From Steinernema hermaphroditum (lineage: Eukaryota > Nematoda > Chromadorea > Rhabditida > Steinernematidae): a stretch of DNA of 64,000 bases. The stretch covers positions 11,742,769 to 11,806,768 of the forward strand of contig CM059624.1 in NCBI GenBank assembly GCA_030435675.1. Direction: 5' to 3'. Below are positions 30,675-41,800 of this stretch, in pieces; position 1 is the first letter of the stretch; each line of letters opens with the position of its first letter. The notes under the pieces were generated by a model. The model made no database searches, was not told the origin of the DNA, and was given only the letters and a program-made list of their open reading frames with translations. A program made the position numbers and the translations under genes.

Positions 30675-31429
30675 TTTATCTGAAGAAGGCGAGAAGAAAA
30701 TAGTAGAGGAAACAATAGTTCTAGACCAGAAAAGGGCGAGCAACAAGAATATAACAACAAAAGTAGTACAAAGAAGGCAAAAAATCAACAAAAAGTGAAA
30801 AATTCAGCGACTTACAGTATTTATGCGCCACCCTGTATATGCTATACCGGGCTATGGTCTGGACCTAACTCAAAATGGACATATGCAAACGATAGCCCAC
30901 CCTCTGACGCGTCGAACACACCTACGCACTTGTCCAGAGGTGCACACTACACTGGGAAACGGGCTATCCCGGGACAAGGGAACTGCGTTTTCGGCATATC
31001 GGGTGCGCATACTATACATTAATATAGGCATTCGGTTAACCGTTAATCGGTTATCGAACCGAAAAGTTCCGACTGCTTCTAACTCACCAGGGTTTTATGA
31101 TATCTTGGAACATCTTGGTACCATTCGAAAACTGAATAAATGATCTATCGTTTCCACTCGGTGGAGTTTTGAAATTCGTCGTAGATAGCGAGATATCAAC
31201 CAAACAAGTTTAAAATTTGGGATCAGCAGGCAGTTGTTGGCTTTCGACACGATTCGCCTGAGGGGGCACGGGGAAGTATGTGGCGAGCGAAACACGTCGA
31301 GGTATTTCTCGCACAATGTCAAGAACAGCGGTTCGTCCTCTTGATTATTATGATCACCAGGACACGTCCATCTTGCTTGTGTTTAAAATTAAAAAAAAAT
31401 GAATCTATTTAAAACATATTTAAAAATCT

Positions 31430-31952
31430 ATTTCACGATTTACACGATTTTACACGATTTATCCTCCCGAATCAACGGCTTACGCCGTGCAGGACGTCTC
31501 ATATATGCACAAAGAAGAACATAGTCACACCGTGGTCGCTGATTTTCTTCTGATTTCGGTGGAGCAGACGAATCCGAATAGAATGCAGCGCTCCCATTAG
31601 TTTGCGCGGGCATCGAAGTCGTGAAGAGCTGATTCCGGAAGTGGAATAGCGGTGGAGTAGAGCCAACGGAGCGGAGAGTCATCTTCGGTTCGGCTGGCGG
31701 CGCGGACTTCGGAGTTGCAACTCTTCTTCGGCTTCTCTGGCGGCGCGGGTAGAGTCGGGCGGTCGTGACGGGCTTTTTTGCGAGACGGTGGAACTACGGC
31801 TCCCTGGTGTTCCAGGCCTTCTGGGAGCCGGGGCGATCATTGCGCCAACAACGACGGCCGAGAACGACCGCTCACTCAACTCATTCGGCTCAGACAGCCT
31901 CAGAGAGAGAGAGCGAGTGGACGACCCGATCGATCCCTGGGGGCACAAATGA
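31430..31952 (+). repeat. dispersed repeat, copy c
   Basis: The terminal hairpin ACGGC-TTAC-GCCGT lies near 31489. It shares GGAACTACGGCTCCCTGG, TTCCAGGCCTTCTGGGAGCC and CGAGAACGACCGCTCACTCA with copies a, b and d, and ends GGGGGCACAAATGA. No open frame with motifs. Confidence 0.7.
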
Positions 31953-32334
31953 AAGGGATTTAAAATCCCTTTAAAAAATCCCTTTAAAAATCTATTTCAC
32001 CAATTTAAAATGTATTTAAAAAATAAATCTAGCCATAAGACTAAGCTTAAGCCAAGCCTGGATGTTGGACCGTGCAGGAACCTATGATCAGGGATTTATT
32101 CCGTTGTATGCTTGCAACTGATACACTTACCATCCAAGATAACTAATGAAATATGATAATTAATAAAAATTGGAGTTTCTGCATTTTACATTATACCGAT
32201 GCCATATTAGCCGACGCCACATTATCTACCCGAGAGTTTAATTAAAATGAAATTAATTTAATTAATTTCAATTTAATGAAAATGAAATTAATTTAATTAA
32301 TTTCAATTTAATGAATTTTTAGTGATATTCAAAT

Positions 32335-32676
32335 TCTGAAAATTTCATTTTAATTTTTTAAATTTTAATTATATGAAAATTATTAAAATTTCGTTAATAC
32401 AGGGGGACGGTCGAAATCCCAGGGAGACGGTCGAAATCCCAGGGGGACGGTTGAAATCCCAGAGGGGATGGTTGAAATCGCAAGGGGGACGGCTGAAATC
32501 CCAGGGGGACGGTCGAAATCCCAAAGAGGACGGTTGAAATCTCAGGGGGGACGGTTGAAAGCAATGGGGGACGGTTGAAATCTCAGGGGGGACGGTTGAA
32601 ATCTAGGGGGACGGTTGAAACGGATTTATGCCGAATATTTTACAATGAATTGATAAGAATAGGATATTCTTTGAAA
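32335..32676. repeat. right arm of the large inverted-repeat structure
   Basis: Mirror image of 28557-28970: AT-rich block, then about eleven units of GGGGGACGGTTGAAATCCCA type (32401-32620), then CGGATTTATGCCGAATATTT and GGATATTC. Just inside (32240-32330) an AT-rich ~40-bp unit (AATGAAATTAATTTAATTAA) occurs twice. Confidence 0.7.
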
Positions 32677-33193
32677 TAATAAATGAGGGAGTGAAAGCAA
32701 AAAGGGGATGGTGGCGCACATTGGACGAGTGGATCTGATCTAGATAAGCAAACATGGGCTGGTGGGTTCGTCTTCGTCGTGTCTTGGCCCTGCCACCGGA
32801 TTCAGCTTGTTCGCTTCTCCGATGTCTGCGTCCACTGATGGCATCACCACTTCCTTTTTGTTCATATGAGATGTCCTGCACGGCATTAAATCAGGAAGAT
32901 AAGTCGAAATGGTTTAAATGGTTCATTGTATTTGGAGACGAACAGTGGAGAAGGTCGTACGTAAAAGCAGAAGAGAGCTGTATTCATCAAGAAATATGCC
33001 ACGGAGTTATGGTCGTTTGGGCAACTTTCAGGACAACTGACGGCATATGGACAATATATCCCCGGACAATAGATCCCAGTGGGACAATAGATCCCCATGG
33101 CATTTTTCTGGCATTTTTCTTTTGCGAACATCAGCTTGTTGTAGTGTTCTCCATCTGTAGAGCAGCTCCACTTTATTCACACCTTCTTAGAAA
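32677..33193. other. intergenic, no gene seen
   Basis: Spacer between the transposon structure and the 3' end of receptor 3. A 160-codon plus-strand open frame is present but shows no family motif. A short run of GGACAATAGATCCC repeats lies at 33055-33095. Confidence 0.45.
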
Positions 33194-35318
33194 TCAAGAG
33201 AAATTGCTCTCTCTGCGATACCTCGAGAAAGTATAGGGCCTTTGAGAAGAGGTGTGCATCCCCGAAAAGGGCTGCACCGATGCGGAACTTTTGACTAAAC
33301 CGAAAAGGCCACTTCGGACATCGCTGTTGAAAATGAACAGAACGATGGGATGGACGCTCGAGTTGAGAATGATGCAGGCGTTCTGGAAGAAGTTCACGTA
33401 GAAGTAGGCGTTCCCTTCGAGGCCGAGCTTCTTGAAGAACGAGAAGGCGATGGTTTCGAGTTGCAGTGCGCCACACATCAGAATGCTCTGAAGTCGTCCT
33501 TAGCCGCTTCAGTTTTGAGAAGCTCACCTGAATGAGAAGTTTCCTCTCGATGTTCCTCTTCCGGATGGACATCTGCTTTATGGCCAGTTTGAACTTGACT
33601 CCGACATGGATGCGCAAGAGGACGATGACGTAGAGGACGAACATGGCCGCGGGGATTACGTAGCTTTCATACTTTGTGGACTTAAGTGCGTCAGTAGTTC
33701 TGGGGGACGTGACTCAAACGTACCATGTGCAAGTAGAGGGCGAAACTGTTTGTATTGTTCTGACATGTAGTCGTGAAGAAAAAGCCTGAAAGAAATGTGC
33801 ATGCCTGCAAGCAGAATTGTAGATACCTTCAGGGCTGAACGTTTTCCAGCATTTGGATCCAAATACGAAGATCACTCGGGAGATTAGAATTGTCCATACG
33901 CAGCCGACAGACCTGCGAACAAGAGAAATAATGCTAAGTGTGTCCAGTTGGAAGTGAAAACATTTCACGCTTACTCAAAGCAGAAAATGTTGTTTTTACA
34001 TAGCCCTAACTACTCCTTTACTCACAAACATAGGAAATTTCACACCGGTGTACAGTACCCCTCATTGAACAGTTTGCTACTATCTATCACTGCTCTTTCG
34101 TACTACCCATGCGTACCATTTCTAAGTCCGATAGTGCTTTATGTTTGTTTGGTTTGGTACTGAAACTCGAAAAATATGTGATCACTTCTAACGGGTCGAT
34201 TCTCTGTCATCCTCTTTACACTGCAATCCTCAATTCGACTTACTGCAATTCTCTTCTGGCTCCCCATAACTTATAAAAGGAGCTAAAGATTAAAAAATAA
34301 ACATGAATTTGCCTCAATTTATTGATTTGTCCCCATCAATCTTGAGAATGAGACAAAATTGGCATTTAAAAGCCAAAAAGGCGAATGTTGAGGCGTCGAA
34401 GCGCGAGGGAATCACGGGGAATATTACTAGACTCTGCAGTTCCTATACTTCTGAGGCCACATGAGAGATGGAAAGGCCACGAAGACAGTGAAATGAAATG
34501 TTTAGAGAATTTATCTATTGAGGAGAACAGGGATATAACTTTTGCGGCTTATCGGACCTTTTTTAAACTTAGAGCCATTTTTGCTCTCCTCAATAAAACT
34601 GAATCGCACTCTTGATCGAATACTAATAGAGGTTTGTTATTCCTGCCTTGCTATACTATTCCTATTAAGGCTCATTTGTAGTCTGAGTGGCAGTTTCTTT
34701 TTCTGTTTTTTGTCGCCGAAAAAATGAAGATAACCGTAATTTAGGCACATTCAGGGTTCTTGAGATACCTAATGGCCATGAAGACTATAAATGGATCCTT
34801 TTTCATCCGTGGGCGAAATGTTACACAATAGAGCCACTTACACATAGACAGAGACTCTTCCAAATAGTATCTCATTAATCCTCGGAGTGCAGAAGATGGT
34901 GAATCGGTTAAGAATGAGCGTGAACGCAAAGTACATGTTGCAGAGGAAGCCGAGCGTATCCAGCGTGGATAGAGACGCTTCGATGATTTCTTGGCGGAAT
35001 ATCTGAACACATATCCCTTGTTTTTCCTTTTCCTTCGGTTAGCCCTACCGTGTGTCCCGCGAACGTCACAGGGACTGCGATCGTGAGCTGCGTGAGGATG
35101 ACCATAAGGTCGCCGATGATCATCTGCCATGCTACGACGATAAAGGCCGTCCGACGAATCGAGTTGAAATTCTACAAAACTGATCTTTGTAATCAGGCAA
35201 AGACACCTACCGTAACGAAGATGAACAATAACAACAAGTTACACCCAAGACCAAGGAGACCGGTGGCGCCGAGAGAGACGCCTCCGATAAGCCGGACATG
35301 CAGCGGTGCGGAAGACAT
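33194..35318 (-). CDS. serpentine chemoreceptor 3 (SRX-like 7TM GPCR)
   Basis: Seven exons: 35318-35211, 35171-35049, 35002-34842, 33912-33827, 33785-33724, 33680-33528, 33487-33194, giving 328 residues. Landmarks: LHVRLIGGVSLGATGLLGLG, GDLMVILTQLTIAVPVTFAG, LILNRFTIFCTPR, SVGCVWTILISRVIFVFGSK, YESYVIPAAMFVLYVIVLL, SILMCGALQLETIAFSFF, HPIVLFIFNSDVR. Exons 2 and 3 are the same length as in receptor 1 (123 and 161 nt). It has one intron more, inside the extracellular loop (EGFFFTT). The third intron is 929 nt and otherwise featureless. It is a paralogue of receptors 1 and 2 in opposite orientation across the transposon block. Presumed sensory chemoreceptor; ligand unknown. Confidence 0.85.
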
Positions 35319-37852
35319 TGCACGACTATGGTGGTGTGAGAATTCACCCAAAAGCGTCTTTAGGGCTGCACGTCACAGTCTGGAAATGCCTATGTGCACT
35401 AATGAGGATATAAGGCGGTTGAAAGGTCGTCAAAGGGCAAAGATGATGAAGGACTTATAGAATGCGAGGAGCGAAAGAGAAAGGATCGAGAAGTCGACCC
35501 CTCCCTCCCTCTTTTGCCCTTTTTATTGTATTTACACTTTCATATAAGAGTATCTTAATATTATTGCACTGTTTGTCCAATGTTTTGACGTTAATCTTAG
35601 CTCTGATCAATAAGGCGTTAAAGGTTCGTCGATTCGTTTGTCACTGATCTGTTGACGGATTGAACTTATGTGAGATACAATTTTATGTGACAGACACAAA
35701 GCAAGACCGAAAGACCAGCGATTAAGAGTCGAAAAGGGTCGAAAAAAAGTTCCAAAACACAAAAACAGGGGAAACATAAAACCAAAACATAGTATCTAAA
35801 TTATCCTCATCCCCTGGAAAATCGTCAAAAGTATCTTCGTCATGCCGTGGAAGAAGTGTACAAACAAGATGGTCATCTTCGTAGATTCGCTACCGTACTC
35901 TCTTACTTTCCACAGAAACTCATAACATCGGGACCGCTGATAAAAAAGCATCGAAGAGCAAACAGCTTGACCGACGATTAATCGGCTTAGAACTGTCCTT
36001 CAATCGAGGAGTGGTTTCTGGTTCTGACCCGCGATTTCCAGTTGCCGAATCGACTCACAATCCTATTCATGGAAAGGAAGCCTTCAGAGAATCCAGGAAT
36101 CCGTGTGGGACCGAAAATCACGGTTTCGTCTCGACACTTTTGCATTAGGACGTCAAAGCAAATGGAATTCCGTCAGCTTCTGTTAGGATCATTTCTAATG
36201 CTAGCTGAAACGGAGTTTCTGTAGGTCTAGAGGTTGAAGGTCTATTTTGTTTTTTTAATGGTTTCACTATTGCGTAAAACTTAAGTTTTCAACACTCTAG
36301 TGCAAAGGTACAGATGTTATAACGGCCAGTTACCTTCACATTGCTTCCCAGCGGATCGCATAAGTTCGGTTTTTGTGTTTATTTGTGACTGGTATGCTAC
36401 CGACGACAAAAGTTTGCATTCACACATTTAATTAACCCATTAGAGTGCACAACTTCTTGCTTAAAGGGATTAAAAATACGCTGAGGCAATCTTTGAAGCG
36501 AACACCATAGAGCACAGTCATGTAGTCGGCCTTCCTATTTTTCTCCTAGGACACCATGTTGAAATTATGTTTGACGCAACTAATAATGCGATTATGGTCC
36601 ACAACTTGGTTTAACTCATTTTAGTCGTTGACCTAAAGCTGAGCCACATGTTCATGCAATAAAATTTAGTGAAAGTGACAAGAAAATGTGACATCAGCAC
36701 AATTTAAAAAAAAGCCGAAAAATGTGATGCATTCCTACGTCAAATTCTTTAATTCGAAGACATTCTTAAAAAAGGAACTCAAAGTTCACTAGGCTGATCT
36801 CTGCTACGGGAACTAATTCCAAATATAGTAACTCGAAATCATCACGTCGAGATGCGTCACTCACAAGACACTAGCGAGGCAAGTAGGGAACGCGTAAATA
36901 ATCTGTAGGTTCTTTGTGGGACACTGCACATCAGGAACAAGCGACTGGCTTGTGACACCTTGAAATGTTCAACTCGGAAGCAATCATTCATAACATTATT
37001 ATTATTTAAAAAATGCCCAATTACTCTTTAATAAATGGATTTTTCGCAAAAGAGGTGGGAACAGACTTCGTGTTTGGTTTCTGACCGCTGGATTTAATAT
37101 ATAAGCTAAAATTTGCTGAAGCTTGGGGGGCTTCAAAGTTCAGTGCTTGCTTCTTATGCCAGTTCACAATACACAATAAGTAGTTTATCGATGAAACATT
37201 ATAGAATACACAATTAGGGCGCTATGCGTGCAATAGGAGCAGGGCATGCATGAGAACTTTTTGGTGAGGGTTCTGTGAAGAGTTTCCTGAATTTCCAGTT
37301 ATTTTGCATTGTAGAATTTAAGGAAACAATTCCTAAAGTAACACAGTAGCAAAGTTTCCCGGAATGAGGGTTGTTGCACATGGGAAATAAATTCACTGGT
37401 GAGCGTTTTCTGGTCGCACAAGTGATCCTCTCTTTGTACTCTTTTTACTTCTTGAATCCATGACAGGGAATTATGCCTGGCTGGTGGGTTATCAGCTATC
37501 CACTTAGATTATCAGCTAGTCCTATGTTTACGTTTAAGCCTTGTAAAAAGGAACACAAATGCCGACGAATTTGCACGTTCTTAGCTGAAGCCTGTATTCT
37601 TATTTATAAGGGATAACGTAATTTGTCAAATAACATCTTAAAGACGGATTTGCCCGAAAGATCCCGCTATCCCAATATTAACCCCATGAATCAAAATGGC
37701 TTGTAGTGTCTAGGTGTTCTGTTTTTGTTTGCGATAGGATTTCAAATCAATACGGGAATGTTTCGAAAAACGAACATCGAAGAAGCATTAGTTTTCACAA
37801 CGAGACAAACCATTTAAGAACACTTAGCTAACAAGTAGCTGTATAATCAAAA
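35319..37852. other. 2.5 kb without a recognisable gene
   Basis: AT-rich, short frames only. No repeat family, TIR or splice-consistent exon could be supported. Confidence 0.5.
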
Positions 37853-38185
37853 ATGAAGTTTTCTTCCATCACTAAGTTCTTCTCGTCGAAATCGAAACGG
37901 TACAACATGGAGTCCAAAGCTGTAACAGAGCTTCCTTCCTTCGATCGGCAAGCTTCTGAAGGACCCAGGAAAGGATCAAAACTTCGTCGCAGCAACGCAT
38001 TCATTAGGCGATCTTTTATACGTCTCAGCAGACGAACTGGATCGTGTTCTGTGACCTCTTCGGATGAATCTATCGAGGAAGCCTGTGAAGGTCTTCAACT
38101 CATCTTGGAGATGTACTTCTTGGACAAGCAGACCATGGACACCCTTTACCGGAAAATGCTCGAAAGCGCTCATGAGCAGAAGTAG
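37853..38185 (+). CDS. small basic Ser-rich protein, unknown
   Basis: Single exon, 110 residues, not recognised. The first half is basic and Ser/Phe-rich (MKFSSITKFFSSKSKR, KLRRSNAFIRRSFIRLSRR). The second half is acidic-amphipathic and helical-looking (SIEEACEGLQLILEMYFLDK, TLYRKMLESAHEQK). No signal peptide or membrane segment. The codon pattern looks coding and AATAAA follows 20-25 nt after the stop, which supports a real gene. Probably cytosolic or nuclear; no function can be given. Confidence 0.6.
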   Translation: MKFSSITKFFSSKSKRYNMESKAVTELPSFDRQASEGPRKGSKLRRSNAFIRRSFIRLSRRTGSCSVTSSDESIEEACEGLQLILEMYFLDKQTMDTLYRKMLESAHEQK

Positions 38186-38869
38186 TCACTTTGTGCTTTT
38201 CTTTGGTAATAAAAGGGCAAAAATTCTTCGTTCATTATGATACGCTCTATGGTCATCATGCGCTTACGCTAGTCTAATTCAGTCTGCTCGCTATTGGAAT
38301 CGGGCTGGCGGTTCCGGCTCGATTACCATCACTGCCTCATTCTAATTCTAGCACTTTGATTTTGAGCAAAAGTCGCTGCACACTACAACACTCCTATGTC
38401 ACCGTGACCTCAGCTTGGACTTTTGGACAAACGTACTTTCGTCTTCAATTAGGTACTGAAGGTCTTGAATTCTCCGTTAGATTCCATTTTTTTTTCAATT
38501 CTGCTGACAATCACGTGGATTTCACCTTGAAGACCACTTCAGAGATCACTCTTCACTCTTCGAATCCGAGAGCAAAGATCCGTCATGTGAGGATAATTAT
38601 CCAGAATTTATTAAACTCATGAATATAAACGATAATTCACGATAATAATATGTTGGAATAATTATGTAAGGCTTTCTGCAAACTCACAAAAACGGTCTTA
38701 CACGGAAAAGGATGAGAAATCGGGGAATTCGTCACAAGCATACATATATTTTGAGAGAGGGAACTGTTCTAAAACAACAGAGGGCAACAAGAGGATGTGA
38801 AAGTGGGTCGGGAAATGCAAAAGGCACACAATCGGCGTGAGCATTCGGCAATTAGAGGATCCAAGGGAT
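38186..38869. other. intergenic, convergent 3' flanks
   Basis: Lies between two convergent genes. An 88-codon frame at 38356-38622 has no motif and is not called. Confidence 0.4.
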
Positions 38870-41800
38870 TTACAAAATCGCGCATCTTCTCTTTGCCGCC
38901 TGGATTCCCTCCTGGGCGCGCTTCAGGGTGCCACCCTTCGACGTGGAAGGCTCTTCGGGATGCTCGTCGGAGGCCTTCTTCGACTTCTTCGGGGACTCCT
39001 TGGCCGCGTCGGCGGACTTCTCTTCCGTTTTGCTGGGAGTGGGCTCCTGCACGGGCTCCTCCGCCTTCGCCGGCTCCACTTGGCTGACGGTGAACTTCTT
39101 GGAGGACTCGCTGGGGGATCGGGGGGAGATGGCGACCGGTTCGGGAGGGATGACGATGTCGACGGGCTTGTTCTCAGGCTCCACAGGGGCGGCCACCTCG
39201 GGCTTCGCTTCCTCGACCTTAGCCGCCTCCACTACCGGCTCTGGCTTCGACTCTTCGACCTTGGGGGCTTCCACCACAGGTTCGGCAATGGGTACTTCGA
39301 CGACTGGTTCAGGCTGTGATTCTTCGACTTTGGGAGCCTCGACCACAGGTTCAGGCTTGGGTTCTTCGACCTTGGGGGCTTCCACCACAGGTTTGGCAAT
39401 GGGTGCTTCGACCACAGGTTCAGGCTTCGACTCTTCGACGACGGCCTGCTTGGGTTCCTCGACTTCAGGTTCAGGAACGGCCTCAACCTTCGGTTCTTCG
39501 ACAACCTTGATCTCCTCTTCCTCGACCGGAGCCGGGATCTGTTCTTCCACGGGCTCGGGAACCTTAGCTTCCTCAACCTTTGTCTCCTCGACAACTGGCG
39601 TCGGCTCCGGGACGGCCTCGACCTTTGGCTCTTCAACAACCTCAACCTTAGGTTCCTCAACCTCCTGGGTTTTGGGCTCTTCGGGCTGCGATTCTTCCAC
39701 TTCCGGCTCCTCGACGACTTGGACCTTGGGTTCTTCCACAACTTCTACCTTTGTCTCTTTGATGACTTCCTCGACCGAAGAGTCTTCGACAGGTTCGGAT
39801 TGTTTAGCTTCTTCCACAGGCTTGGGCTCCTCAACTTGTTCCTCAGCCTCTTCAGGGATTTCCTCTGTTTGGAAAGCTTCCTCTTCGACAGGCTTAGGCT
39901 CTTCAGTCTTGTTCTCTTCAACGTGCTCCGGCTCAGCAGGAATCGCCTCAGAAACAGCAACGCTCTATAACTCCGATTTAAGAGATCTGCTTTGAACACA
40001 GTTCCTACCTCCTCAACAAGGGGGGCTTCGGTGTCCTCTTCGTGTGTGGCAACGGACTCGACTTCGAGCTGAAGTTTCGAAGATCAGAAGATGCTTTTTT
40101 GTTTACGCGTTACCTCCTTGGTCTCCTCCTTCTCCACAGGGAAAGAACTGACCTCGGCCTCCTCTTCGAGTTCCTTCTCCTCCGACTCGGCCTTCTCGCT
40201 CTCAACCTCGGGTGTAGCTTCCGGGGTGAACGTCGGCTGGACGTGGACTGGAGGAGGAATTTCTTCCTCTTCTTCTTCCTCCTCTTCTTCTTTCTGAGGC
40301 TCTTCCTTCTTCACTGGTTCAGGCTCTTTGGCCTCCTCCTTCTTCTCGACCTCAGGAACAACCTGTTCCTCCTTCTTCTCTTCGACCTTCTCTTCAGAGA
40401 CGTCTTTCTTGTCTTTATCCTCTTCTTCCTGAACCTTCTTCTCCTGCTCTTCTTTGACAATTTCGGCCAGCTGCAATGAGTTCATTAGTGAGCCTCTAGG
40501 GATTTTCGAAGGGCCGATTTGGGGTCAATTCTAAGCTCAAAGAATGATCGCTTGAAGTTTGCATCGTCTCTATAACTGACCGATGGTTCAGAAAGATGAG
40601 TTTTGCAAAGGATATCTGAAGCCTTGGATCAATTCTGCCCAAAACATTCTATGGACCCATGAGTCGATCTCAAAGGTTGCCGCCGTCTTCATCCCCTATA
40701 TATAAATGGAGAACCGACGGGTCCGTTGGTCTGTGTGTGTGTGTGTGTGTGTGTGTTTTTCCGTGCGCACGGCGGAAACACCCACACAAAATAAGGACCC
40801 CGAGGGGAACCGAACCCGACACCGCCCGCTTACAAACAGAGAACGTTCGCAATGAGCCACACAGACAGTTGAGATGGTAGTGCTCTACTTCCACTATCTC
40901 TCTGGCGATGCTAGGCTTTGAGTTTTTTTTTTGCTGTTTTTGAGTGATTTTTTGCCTATTTTGTAACCAGCAGTGTTTTCGGTTCGAGTTTCCTGAAACT
41001 TTACAATTTTTTCGCCCACTTTAGCCATTTACATGAGCGCCAATCTTGCCGCCCGCAGGGCTATTGGTGTCTTGCCGCCCGCAGGGCTACAGTTTTAGGC
41101 CCCAATTTCAGCTTTTTGCATGAGCGCCAATCTTGCCGCCCGCAGGGCTACAGTTTTAGGCCCCAACTTCAGCTTTTTGCATGAGCGCCAATCTTGCCGC
41201 CCGCAGGGCTATGGTGTCTTGCCGCCCGCAGGGCTACAGTTTTTTGGCCCCAACTTCAGCCCTATCCATGAGCGCCAATCTTGCCGCCCGCAGGGCTACA
41301 GTTTTTTGGCCCCAACTTCAGCCCTATCCATGAGCGCCAATCTTGCCGCCCGCAGGGCTACAGTTTTTTGGCCCCAACTTCAGCCCTATCCATGAGCGCC
41401 AATCTTGCCGCCCGCAGGGCTACAGGCTAATTGGCTTTTAGTACCTGGAGGGCGCGAATTCGCGCGCAGCCGGGTTTATCCATCATAATCAGAACGAGAA
41501 AACAAACTTACGATCTCGTCCTCCTTGCCGGGAGGGAGAACCTCGTTAACCACCTGCTCGCTGAGGTCGTTGATGATCGCCTCGGTGTTCATCTCGCCGT
41601 CGCTGTCCGTCTAAAAACAAAGAGTCGATGAGAGGGCGGCCGAAAAAGGGAATTGGCGCCGCGCGGCGGTGGACAATCGCGTGTGCCTCCCGGGGGCGAC
41701 ACCCCCCAAAACACATGATTATCTCATCTCGAGGGCCACCCTAATCGATGAGTCGAGCGGCGGCGGCGTCGAAAAGGAGTCGATTACACTAATTGATGGG

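Noticed and set aside
30675..30791. N-terminal extension of the transposase (hydrophobic leader)
   Set aside because: The domain starts at MVSQEDRF, and the extension is the element's 5' untranslated part.
32754..33236. 160-codon plus ORF near receptor 3
   Set aside because: No motif; it crosses a short GGACAATAGATCCC repeat and the 3' flank of receptor 3.
38928..39995. 355-codon Ser/Thr/Gly-rich plus-strand ORF
   Set aside because: Antisense of the VEEPK repeat exon; its composition follows directly from the GAG/CCG-rich codons.
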